From Firm-04 sp045628085 (GTDB lineage: Bacteria; Bacillota; Clostridia; Oscillospirales; Ruminococcaceae), in NCBI GenBank assembly GCA_045628085.1, contig JAZQOZ010000026.1, forward strand, positions 1 to 13,729: 13,729 nucleotides of DNA, in the 5' to 3' direction. Made by a program: the position numbers and the translations under genes. Within the stretch, counting starts at the first letter, position 1, and each line of letters begins with the position of its first letter. Below, piece after piece: positions 6,704-13,729 of this stretch. The notes under the pieces were generated by a model. It worked only from the letters and a program-made list of their open reading frames with translations. It made no database searches and was not told the DNA's origin.

Positions 6704-7456
6704 TTAAGACTCAATAAACACCCTCACAAGCCCCTGATGCTTCTGCTCAAGATCATTCCGGATCGCAACGGGATTGCGCAGAATCATATCGGGATCGTAC
6801 ACAAAGCAATAGATCTTCTTGCAGGTCGGATGCGCCTGATACTTCTCGATATCCACGATCAATTCCTCGCTGAGTGATTTATCCGTCATAGACGGGCGCG
6901 TTTTCTTGACCTCGATCACGGCTTCGATTTCCGGAATCAGGAAATCTATGCGCAGCGAACTGCCTGCATAGGACGGCGTCGATTCCTCCGGGCGGACATC
7001 ATCGAAATACAGCGACAGCAGCGCACGCAGCAAGTCCTGCACATCGTATTCGTCCTGAATACGCAGCGTTTCCCGTCCGTCATGCCGGCGCGACAGCTCA
7101 ACTGCAAATTTTCGGAAATGCTTGAAGATTCTGAAAAGTTCCTCTGTTTTATCAATAGCAGGAGCACCTTGAAAATCGCTTTGAATATCTGTCAGCATTC
7201 CTTTGGCGATATTCAATCCTTTTTTGCAGGCTTCAATATAATCACTATCAGTTCGATAGTCCATGTCCGTATCAGGATAGTAGGAGATGCCATGAAAAAT
7301 CCTGAACTCGTAGCTTTCCAATCCGTAATGATTAAACAGGAATCTTTCAGCTTTATGTTCCCACTGCTCTAATCCAGGATCACCGAATTTTACTTTATGC
7401 TCAATCAGCACATCAATCTCATCAATAATCTCCTGCAGCTTTTCAATATCCGTCAT
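6704..7456 (-). CDS. DpnII/MboI-like PD-(D/E)XK nuclease at the end of the hsd operon
   Basis: A 250-residue protein whose C-terminal ~120 residues match the DpnII/MboI-type PD-(D/E)XK endonuclease fold. DVQDLLRALLSLYFDDVRPEE (138-158) is followed by TPSYAGSSLRIDFLI with D171, then AVIEVKK with E182 and K184 as the catalytic D...ExK. Further matches are SEELIVDIEKYQAHPTCKKI and CFVYDPDMILRNPVAIRNDLE (217-237), all features of this family. The N-terminal ~130 residues are helical with no recognised domain. The ATG at 7456 has AAAGGAG five bases upstream; an upstream in-frame TTG is less likely. It begins 11 bases after hsdS, so it is probably transcribed with hsdRMS. Its role, accessory cleavage or an independent nuclease, is inferred; catalytic residues look intact. 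Confidence 0.85.
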   Translation of the reverse strand: MTDIEKLQEIIDEIDVLIEHKVKFGDPGLEQWEHKAERFLFNHYGLESYEFRIFHGISYYPDTDMDYRTDSDYIEACKKGLNIAKGMLTDIQSDFQGAPAIDKTEELFRIFKHFRKFAVELSRRHDGRETLRIQDEYDVQDLLRALLSLYFDDVRPEESTPSYAGSSLRIDFLIPEIEAVIEVKKTRPSMTDKSLSEELIVDIEKYQAHPTCKKIYCFVYDPDMILRNPVAIRNDLEQKHQGLVRVFIES

Positions 7457-7467
7457 GTAGGCTCCTT

Positions 7468-8907
7468 TCAAAGCACCCCCAGCACCCTTTCCAGCGTTTC
7501 GGCGATGCGCTTTTGCTCGGCGAGAGGCGGGAGAGGAAAGAGGAATCTACTTAGAGTGCCTAAATATATACCGCCTTGAGCGGAACCAGATGCTTCTATT
7601 TGCAGTTTGTTTTGAAAAAATGGTGATTTTAAAAACGCAAGTGCAAATTGAGTATTCGTCATAAAACTCATTATTGCAATACTTCTTTGCGCTATCACTT
7701 TTTCGTCACGAGTGTAGAGAGCAAGTTTTCCTATTGAACCCCCAATAATGCCTAATATCACATCATTTTTCTGAATATTGGTTCGAGCGTTTTCTTTCAT
7801 ATAGCCAATTTCATCAGTAAAGCGATCAACATTATCAAGTGTGATTTCCCCATTTTTGATGTTTTTTGCACTTATAACTGGATATCCCAAGCCTGAATTG
7901 GGCGGTGGATTATGTGAACCATCTGTGAGTTTAGACAGAATATCAACTAGCCTTACCCACTTCCAATTCTCCGGAATCTCAAACGGAATCTCGTCATCTG
8001 AAATCTCCGGCAGGGGCTTTTCCTTTTTGATCTTGCCCTCTTTGATGAGCCGCTGTTTCTCCTCCTGAATCTGCTGATAAAGCTCCTCGGCGGTGCCGTC
8101 ACTTTCAAGCTGCTCGGTGAGCCTGCCCTGAATGCCCAGCGTGATGAGCTTTGCTTTCAGGCTTTCGGCATCGGCGGCATATTGCTCCTGCGCCGCGTCA
8201 ATGATATCCAGCAGCCGGAAAATCTCCTCCACACGCGCCACAATGCGCTTTTGCTCGGCAAGGGGCGGGAGGGGAAGCATGGATTCTTTGAGTATTGCTT
8301 GTGTTACCTGATTGATTTGCTTGGAATCATCACCCGAAAAGTATCTTCTAAAGGCATCTGTATTGAAATACAGATGAACATATTGGAATAAGGATGTCCG
8401 GAAAACAGCCATAAATGCCCCGAAAGCAACTGTTCCGGAATCTCCTGTATAGATTGCATTTTTGCCAACAAGTGCTTTACTACCGTTTCTTGCACAAATA
8501 ACAATATCATTCTGATTAAGATATTGATTGTCTTTGATCGCACAGTTGACTTTTACAATGTCCGCATAGTCTATTTTACCGTTCACAATATTACTTGAAC
8601 GAATGACAATGGTACCTGTTTCAGAAACATCCGCCGGATGATAGGTTAATCCAATATTGGTTGAACCAATATCCGCTAACTGCACCCACTTCCAATTCTC
8701 CGGAATCTCAAACGGAATCTCGTCCGGTGTGATCTCCGGCAGGGGCTTTTCCTTTTTGATCTTGCCCTCTTTGATGAGCCGCTGTTTCTCCGCCTGAATC
8801 TGCTGCCAGAGTTCTTCCGCTGTGCCGTCGCTTTCAAGCTGCTCGGTCAGCTTCCCCTGAATCGCCAGATCGAGTACGCGGCTGCGCAGTGCTTTCGTAT
8901 CAATCAA
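7468..8907 (-). CDS. hsdS: Type I restriction-modification specificity subunit
   Basis: The 479-residue DNA-recognition subunit that sets the target sequence for the HsdM methylase and HsdR nuclease. It has the usual two halves, each with a variable target-recognition domain (about 72-210 and 315-457) and a conserved helical region. PLPPLAEQKRI occurs at 212-222 and again at 458-468. Residues 17-77 (QGKLTEQLESDGTAEEL... to NWKWVQL) are repeated almost exactly at 260-320, an offset of 243 codons. Both variable domains are visibly more AT-rich than the conserved parts, as expected when recognition domains are exchanged horizontally. The length is normal and there is no truncation; the chain ends shortly after the second conserved motif. 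The start overlaps the hsdM stop by 8 bp. Confidence 0.95.
   Translation of the reverse strand: MIDTKALRSRVLDLAIQGKLTEQLESDGTAEELWQQIQAEKQRLIKEGKIKKEKPLPEITPDEIPFEIPENWKWVQLADIGSTNIGLTYHPADVSETGTIVIRSSNIVNGKIDYADIVKVNCAIKDNQYLNQNDIVICARNGSKALVGKNAIYTGDSGTVAFGAFMAVFRTSLFQYVHLYFNTDAFRRYFSGDDSKQINQVTQAILKESMLPLPPLAEQKRIVARVEEIFRLLDIIDAAQEQYAADAESLKAKLITLGIQGRLTEQLESDGTAEELYQQIQEEKQRLIKEGKIKKEKPLPEISDDEIPFEIPENWKWVRLVDILSKLTDGSHNPPPNSGLGYPVISAKNIKNGEITLDNVDRFTDEIGYMKENARTNIQKNDVILGIIGGSIGKLALYTRDEKVIAQRSIAIMSFMTNTQFALAFLKSPFFQNKLQIEASGSAQGGIYLGTLSRFLFPLPPLAEQKRIAETLERVLGVL
7948..8859 (-). repeat. In-frame direct repeats within hsdS (183 bp each, at 7948-8130 and 8677-8859)
   Basis: The two copies are spaced 729 bp apart, a multiple of three, and are almost identical over long stretches, for example from CCCACTTCCAATTCTCCGG and in the GGGCTTTTCCTTTTTGATC segment (+ strand). 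They flank the first target-recognition domain. Homologous exchange between copies, or with another hsdS, would delete or swap that domain and leave the frame intact. Confidence 0.85.
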
Positions 8908-10315
8908 GGCTCAGCCCTCCTAAGATTCCGCGCAGCGTCTCCAGCGCACCGCTGATCGCGTCCGCCTGTGCCTGCATATCGTCCATGATCTCGCCGACCG
9001 TGCGCTCGTCCTCCTCCGTGAGGTCGATCCACTTGAAATTCAGGTCATCGCGCGCAGCAACCTCCGCCGCCGAAAACCGCCGCCACCTGCCGTTCGGATT
9101 CTCCGCGGAATAGGTCTCCGCTCTGTCCGCCGTGTGCCCGCTGCAATAGCACTGCACAAATTCATCGAGATCGGCTCTGGTCATGGGCTTCTGCGCCATG
9201 GTGTGCTTGATGCCGGTGCGGTAATCATATACCCAGATGTCCTTTGTCGGCTCGCCCTTATCAAAAAACAGCACATTCGTTTTCACGCCGTTTGCATAGA
9301 AAATGCCCGTCGGCAGCCGCAGGATCGTATGCAGGTTAAACTCTTTCAGCAGCTCGTCGCGCACCTGTTTGGTCGAGCCGCTGTCTGTCAGAACGCTGTC
9401 CGGCAGCACCACGCCGACTCTGCCGCCCGTTTTCACGATCGACATGATATGCTGCAAAAAGTTCACTTGATTATCCGATGTTTCGATGAAATCCGTGCGC
9501 GTCGCAGAGACGATGCCGCTGCCCTGCGGTCTTGTGCCGAAGGGCGGGTTCGTCATGATGACATCAAACATCCGCTCGGATGTATCGAGCAGCGAATCCT
9601 GGTGAATGATTGGGCTTTCCTTGATACCGATGTCATGCAGATACAGATTCATTGAAGCCAGCGTGACAACAAGCGGCGTATTATCCGCGCCGAACAGCGC
9701 ATGATTTTTCAGAAACTTCTGCTTTTCCGCGTCCTTGCTCTGCGTTCTCATGTGCGCGTATGCACCAAGCAGGAAGCCGCCGGTGCCGCAGCAGGGATCG
9801 CCGACTGTTTCCGTGATCTTCGGATTGACGACCTCGACAATCGCCTGAATCAGCGCACGCGGCGTGAAATACTGTCCCGCACCGCTTTTCTTGTCCTGAC
9901 CGTTCTTTTCGAGGATGCTCTCATAGATCGCGCCTTTGAGGTCGCTGTCCATCATGTACCAGTTTTCTTCCTCGACCATGTCGATGATCTTTTTTAGATG
10001 AACCGGAACGGTGATTTTGTTGTCAGCACGGGTGAAGATCGTGCCAATAAGACCGTCCTGCTTGGACAACGTATCAAGAAGATTGTCATAGGCTTTGATC
10101 AAATCTTCACCGGTTTCTTTTTTCAGATCAGCCCACTTGCAGCCGTCAGGCAGATTGCTGCCAAGACCGAGCTGTTCACGTTCATCATCCATTTTGAGAA
10201 AGAGAATATAGGTGAACTGCGTAATATAATCTGTAAATCCCACACCTGCCGAGGACATCACATTTGCGATGTTGCCAACCTTTTTCAGCAGTGCGGATTC
10301 TGTTTTCTGTGCCAT
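8900..10315 (-). CDS. hsdM: Type I restriction-modification DNA methyltransferase subunit
   Basis: The 471-residue N6-adenine methyltransferase subunit; with HsdS it methylates the host sites, using S-adenosylmethionine. The N-terminal helical domain (1-140) is followed by GQYFTPR (147-153), then motif I DPCCGTGGF (173-181) for cofactor binding, and the catalytic motif IV NPPFG (256-260). The C-terminal ~70 residues contact HsdS. Length and motifs are complete. It starts 3 bases after the hsdR stop and overlaps hsdS by 8 bp, so stoichiometry is probably set by translational coupling. A weak GAAGG ribosome site lies in the end of hsdR. Confidence 0.96.
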   Translation of the reverse strand: MAQKTESALLKKVGNIANVMSSAGVGFTDYITQFTYILFLKMDDEREQLGLGSNLPDGCKWADLKKETGEDLIKAYDNLLDTLSKQDGLIGTIFTRADNKITVPVHLKKIIDMVEEENWYMMDSDLKGAIYESILEKNGQDKKSGAGQYFTPRALIQAIVEVVNPKITETVGDPCCGTGGFLLGAYAHMRTQSKDAEKQKFLKNHALFGADNTPLVVTLASMNLYLHDIGIKESPIIHQDSLLDTSERMFDVIMTNPPFGTRPQGSGIVSATRTDFIETSDNQVNFLQHIMSIVKTGGRVGVVLPDSVLTDSGSTKQVRDELLKEFNLHTILRLPTGIFYANGVKTNVLFFDKGEPTKDIWVYDYRTGIKHTMAQKPMTRADLDEFVQCYCSGHTADRAETYSAENPNGRWRRFSAAEVAARDDLNFKWIDLTEEDERTVGEIMDDMQAQADAISGALETLRGILGGLSLD

Positions 10316-10318
10316 AGT

Positions 10319-13069
10319 TTATGCCGCCTTCAGTAAGAATTTTGAGAGTGCCGCGATTTCTTCATTGAACATCGCAGGCTGTGCAAATGCACGGATGCCC
10401 TGCCGCCACAGGTCTGCGTCGATCTCGTTCAGATCAGCCGCCGTAACAGCGCCCTGCATGATGACAAAATCCGCGATCTGCTTCATGATCTCGGTCTGTT
10501 CATCGGTCAGGCTGCGCTGCGTCTGGCCGCAGTACAGGTGGAATTTCTGCGCATAGCCGGTGATCAGGCTGGTCAGGCGCGGATTTTTGCCGTAGGCATA
10601 CCGCACGATCTGAATCAGATTCGTCAGCGCCTTTGCGTTGCTGCCGGTGTCAAGTTCATCGACATTGCCGCTGTCATCCAGCGTTTTATAGTTCTTCCAG
10701 ATCTGCTCCACACCGAACTGTCTGCTTTCGGTCAGCAGTCGGTCACGCAGTTCTGTCAGCATGGAATGTGTAATCAGCGTATCTTCTGCATTATAGATGA
10801 TGCGCAGCGCCTCGATGCTGTCCTTGTTCTCATCGAGATACTGCTCAAAGTTTTCGATATAACCTTTCGCGTCCTCTTTGGAGAATCCCGCATAGATCAG
10901 CGTGTCGGGATCTTCTTCCGTCGTGACATAGTAGCCTTTTTGCAGCACCAGCAGCATCTTCCGGGCCGGAACATTGCTGATGAGGTCGTCAATCAGCGCC
11001 ATGCGGACAGAGTTGTCCTCAGACGGGCTGAAATACGGCGGAAGATTGCCGTTTTCGTAGGCATTCTGGATATTGTCGGCTATTGTGCGCGGGGAGAAGC
11101 CGAATTGCGCGATGTATTCTTCCAGATGATACGAGAATAATCTATTATATTCATATTTAGCGTGAATTCGCGAGCAGTAGTCACGCAAAAGGAAAAGGTT
11201 ATCATCACTCAGCTCGTTATGTGCCAGATGTTCAAGCAGTTGCTCCAGAGAGAGCAAACGCTGAACCGGTCCCGGAGCGGGCCGCGGAATCAGCTTGTCA
11301 TGCTCCGTGACACCGATCGCATCCACGATATAGTAGCTGTCTTTTCGGTCAGCATTCGGCGTGACTTCTTTCAGCTTGTCCTCTGTGATGCAGCGGCATC
11401 CGCGTCCTTTCATCTGCGTATAGAGCACATCAGAACGCACATCTTTCATAAACAGAACGATTTCCAGCGGCTTGACATCTGTTCCGGTCGCAACAAGCGT
11501 GACCGTTACCGCAATGCGGAAATCCTTTTTCGTCCGCAGATCACGGATCAGGCCGTTGGAATCCTCAGCGGAATAGGTGATCTTCTGAACAAAATGCTCC
11601 GGAACCTGTCCTCCGTCAAAAACTTCCTTAAACACATCCTTGACTGCTTCAACGATCTCTGTTGCGTGATTGTCGTCCTTCGCAAAGATCAGCGTTTTCG
11701 GGATGTAAGCCCAGTTCTTTTCGCGCTCCGGATACAGATCCGTATAAATCGCATCCTTGAACGCCGTCAGCACCTTCCGGATCTGTTGCCGGTTGATGAC
11801 AGAACGATCTAAATCCATTGTGCCGTAATCGGTCTGCTGTGATGCAGTATAGGTTTGTGTTTCGCCGGTTTTGCGCTTTGTTTCGGTCACCGTCGTGCCG
11901 GAATCAATCGCGCCGCCGTGCTCCGTGATCTGCGTTGCAATCCGGTACACACGAGCGGGCACATTCACGCCGTCCACCACGGATTTCTCATAGCCGTAGT
12001 TCTCGACGATGTTCTGATCAAAGAATGCATAGGCTTCCGGTGTCGGCGTTGCGGTCAGACCGAGAATATGTGCATCAGTGAAGTAGTCCAATACCGCTTT
12101 CCACTTGCCGTAAATGGAGCGATGGCATTCATCGACGATAATGAGCTGAAAATAGTCAGGCGGAATCCGCAGATCATCGCCGAGCTGCACGGTCACATTC
12201 TGCTCTTTCTCTGATTCCTGTGCGGTTTTCTCATCTTCCGCATCTTCGCTGGCTTCACTCAGCGCCTGACCTGTCATGATTGCAAATAGCTTCTGAATCG
12301 TGGAAATCACGATATCCGCTTTCAGATCATCTTCTTTTTTCAGCCGGGAAATCTGATAGAGCTTGTTCATTTCTTTGCGGTTCTCCGTCATGGAGAACTG
12401 GCTGAATTCGCCTTCGGTCTGCCGTGCGAGGTTGTTGCGATCCACAAGGAACAGAACCCGTTTCGTCTTCGTATAGGTCAACAGTCTATAGCAGGCGAGG
12501 CAGGCGAGATAAGTCTTGCCCGATCCAGTTGCTAATACGGAAAGGCTGCGCTTTTTTCCCAGCTTCAGTGAACGCTCAAAGGCGAGCTCAGCCTGATACT
12601 GACAGTCACGCAGCGTTTGTTGATCCAGCCGAGGTAGTGCGCCATAGGCAGACTTGTGCCCGATCAGCTTCAGCATTTCTTTCGGAGAATGCATCTTTGA
12701 CAGTTCAGCGTATTCGGTATCACCTGCCAGCAGATTCTTGAAAAGGAGGGTATCACCGTTTGAGAGGTATACCAGAGGAATCATGCCGTCAACCCATGTG
12801 CCGTACCAATCCTGCGGATGCTGCGCATAAGCTTCTGCTTGATCTGCAACATCATCGCCAAGCGGATTCTCCGCACGCTTTGCTTCCAGAACGGCAATCA
12901 CCTTATCTTCAACAAAGAACAGATAATCACTCTCGGTGTTATCACTCATCAGACCTTCGCATACGGCAGATGTCGCTGAAGGCACATACTCGTCCCTTGA
13001 AACAACATACCAGCCGGATTTTACAAGGAATATATCTATTTTCTGACGCGCTTTTTCTTCAGGGGTCAT
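10319..13069 (-). CDS. hsdR: Type I restriction endonuclease, motor/nuclease subunit
   Basis: The 916-residue ATP-dependent translocase and nuclease that cuts unmethylated DNA when bound to the HsdM-HsdS complex. The N-terminal PD-(D/E)XK domain shows D48 and E62-A-K64 (SDYLFFVEDKVIAVLEAKR). Superfamily 2 motor motifs follow: ATGSGKT (180-186), DECHRS (313-318), LTATP (338-342) and QMKGRGCR (552-559). The C-terminal ~300 residues are the helical domain typical of the EcoEI-like HsdR group. A short acidic insert (about 270-291, SEASEDAEDEKTAQESEKEQ) sits between motor motifs. GGAGG lies seven bases before the ATG. It is the first gene of the four-gene operon. No frameshift or missing motif is seen. 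Confidence 0.96.
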   Translation of the reverse strand: MTPEEKARQKIDIFLVKSGWYVVSRDEYVPSATSAVCEGLMSDNTESDYLFFVEDKVIAVLEAKRAENPLGDDVADQAEAYAQHPQDWYGTWVDGMIPLVYLSNGDTLLFKNLLAGDTEYAELSKMHSPKEMLKLIGHKSAYGALPRLDQQTLRDCQYQAELAFERSLKLGKKRSLSVLATGSGKTYLACLACYRLLTYTKTKRVLFLVDRNNLARQTEGEFSQFSMTENRKEMNKLYQISRLKKEDDLKADIVISTIQKLFAIMTGQALSEASEDAEDEKTAQESEKEQNVTVQLGDDLRIPPDYFQLIIVDECHRSIYGKWKAVLDYFTDAHILGLTATPTPEAYAFFDQNIVENYGYEKSVVDGVNVPARVYRIATQITEHGGAIDSGTTVTETKRKTGETQTYTASQQTDYGTMDLDRSVINRQQIRKVLTAFKDAIYTDLYPEREKNWAYIPKTLIFAKDDNHATEIVEAVKDVFKEVFDGGQVPEHFVQKITYSAEDSNGLIRDLRTKKDFRIAVTVTLVATGTDVKPLEIVLFMKDVRSDVLYTQMKGRGCRCITEDKLKEVTPNADRKDSYYIVDAIGVTEHDKLIPRPAPGPVQRLLSLEQLLEHLAHNELSDDNLFLLRDYCSRIHAKYEYNRLFSYHLEEYIAQFGFSPRTIADNIQNAYENGNLPPYFSPSEDNSVRMALIDDLISNVPARKMLLVLQKGYYVTTEEDPDTLIYAGFSKEDAKGYIENFEQYLDENKDSIEALRIIYNAEDTLITHSMLTELRDRLLTESRQFGVEQIWKNYKTLDDSGNVDELDTGSNAKALTNLIQIVRYAYGKNPRLTSLITGYAQKFHLYCGQTQRSLTDEQTEIMKQIADFVIMQGAVTAADLNEIDADLWRQGIRAFAQPAMFNEEIAALSKFLLKAA

Positions 13070-13138
13070 GATGAGCCTCCTTTCCGTATCTGACGGCGAA
13101 TTTTGACAAATCTTATCTATATTGGTCGTATTATTGTT

Positions 13139-13167
13139 ATTATATCACACCTATATGAAAAGTGCAA
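13139..13167 (-). promoter_or_regulatory. Promoter of the hsdRMS-nuclease operon
   Basis: On the - strand, TTGCAC (13167-13162), a 17-base spacer and TATAAT (13144-13139) give a near-consensus housekeeping promoter about 70 bases before the hsdR ATG. The ribosome site GGAGG is at 13080-13076. Confidence 0.8.
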
Positions 13168-13257
13168 GGTTCTGCGCCAATTTTTGTTTGGAATGAGGCT
13201 TTTCCGGCGAAAAATCATCCAGCGGAAATTTGTTGCATTGAAATGATTGAATAAGTA
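13168..13257. other. Spacer between two divergent promoters
   Basis: About 90 bases separate the hsd promoter from the AbiEi promoter. I see no gene, strong hairpin or repeat in it. Confidence 0.5.
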
Positions 13258-13299
13258 TTGACAACCACACATAAATAGTATATAATATTATGTGTGGTT
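13258..13299 (+). promoter_or_regulatory. AbiEi promoter with embedded 12-bp palindromic operator
   Basis: TTGACA (13258-13263), a 17-base spacer and TATAAT (13281-13286) form a consensus promoter. A perfect 12-bp inverted repeat AACCACACATAA (13263-13274) / TTATGTGTGGTT (13288-13299) brackets the -10 box. One arm lies in the spacer and the other just past the -10. AbiEi antitoxins are known to repress their own operon by binding inverted repeats at the promoter, so this is the likely operator. Confidence 0.85.
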
Positions 13300-13321
13300 A
13301 TCAAATCGGGGGGGTGATCGT

Positions 13322-13729
13322 ATGAACGAACTGACGAGAATCCGCAGTATGGCTGCGGTAAACGGTATGATTTCAAGCAAACAGGTGCGGGAAGCCGGAA
13401 TTCATCCGCACTACTTGCAGCAACTGGTTCAGTCAGGCGAGTTGCAGCAGATCAGCCGCGGAATCTATATGCGCAGCGATTCATGGGAAGATGATTTTTT
13501 TCTTTTTCAGCAAAGATATCAGCGCGGTATCTTCTCGCATGATACGGCATTATATCTGCATGGATACACTGACCGCACACCGATAAAGTATACAATGACG
13601 TTCCCGACCAATTATCATACGCCATCGCTGGAAGAAGAACCGTTGATGATCCATCGGACAATCCTAAAAAACTATGCGCTTGGCTTGACTGAAATACCCT
13701 CTCCAAGCGGCAATTTGCTGCAAGTTTAT
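13322..13729 (+). CDS. abiEi: AbiEi-type antitoxin of a type IV toxin-antitoxin system (3' end outside window)
   Basis: The first 136 residues of an AbiEi-family protein; the frame is still open at the window end. AbiEi represses the operon and counters AbiEii, a nucleotidyltransferase toxin, in an abortive-infection phage defence. Residues 1-50 form a winged-helix DNA-binding domain (SSKQVREAGIHPHYLQQLVQSG, then QQISRGIYM as the wing). Next comes the family signature GIFSHDTALYLHGYTDRTP with YTMTFP, which starts the antitoxin domain. The ATG at 13322 is preceded by a run of seven G (13308-13314) and GTGAT, a strong though unusual ribosome site. It runs divergently from hsdR, and the palindromic promoter just upstream supports autoregulation. 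The toxin gene is expected just to the right but is not visible. Confidence 0.9.
   Translation, partial: MNELTRIRSMAAVNGMISSKQVREAGIHPHYLQQLVQSGELQQISRGIYMRSDSWEDDFFLFQQRYQRGIFSHDTALYLHGYTDRTPIKYTMTFPTNYHTPSLEEEPLMIHRTILKNYALGLTEIPSPSGNLLQVY

Noticed and set aside
7457..7471. TTG start at 7471 for the nuclease gene
   Set aside because: The ATG at 7456 has AAAGGAG at good spacing; the TTG would overlap the hsdS end and place the ribosome site inside the gene.
7948..8859. Repeats in this region as a CRISPR array or a mobile element
   Set aside because: There are only two copies, in frame, and both encode the conserved HsdS region.
9134..12214. Several open frames on the + strand opposite hsdM and hsdR (for example 9134-9655, 10538-11140, 11162-11812)
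   Set aside because: They are antisense shadows of clearly recognised genes in GC-richer sequence, with no recognisable domains.

Overview
The window looks like part of an integrative and mobilizable element from a Gram-positive Clostridia-type bacterium (Ruminococcus/Oscillospiraceae-like; a guess from gene families, strong Shine-Dalgarno sites and mid-to-low GC, not from a marker gene). The left half is an integration, replication and mobilization module and the right half is a set of defence genes, so the element appears to carry phage-defence cargo.

Left module (1-4540, + strand): the C-terminal end of a tyrosine recombinase, a MobC-like ribbon-helix-helix protein, a RepA-type hexameric ATPase, a short array of GCGTCGAT-type repeats, a small unknown protein, a candidate oriT of nested inverted repeats, a MOBV (Mob/Pre) relaxase and a TnpV-like small protein. 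Overlapping or closely spaced genes suggest one or two transcripts, closed by a strong hairpin at 4501-4532.

Middle (4540-6700, - strand): two overlapping frames that read best as one gene of about 672 codons broken by a one-base shift in a run of seven A. The restored protein would have a winged-helix-like N-terminus, a PIN-like nuclease region that straddles the break, a long coiled coil containing a 28-residue tandem repeat, and two C-terminal membrane segments. I know no named system with this architecture; it is the best candidate for something undescribed, though this copy may be inactive.

Right (6704-13180, - strand): a complete type I restriction-modification operon hsdR-hsdM-hsdS followed by a fourth gene, a DpnII/MboI-like PD-(D/E)XK nuclease, all behind a near-consensus promoter. 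hsdS carries a long in-frame internal duplication around AT-rich target-recognition domains, the substrate expected for specificity switching by recombination.

Right edge (13258-13729, + strand): a divergent promoter embedded in a perfect 12-bp inverted repeat drives a gene cut by the window end that encodes an AbiEi-type antitoxin; the AbiEii toxin is expected just beyond. The window therefore holds at least two recognised defence systems (type I RM and AbiE), an extra nuclease and one candidate system, next to mobilization genes.
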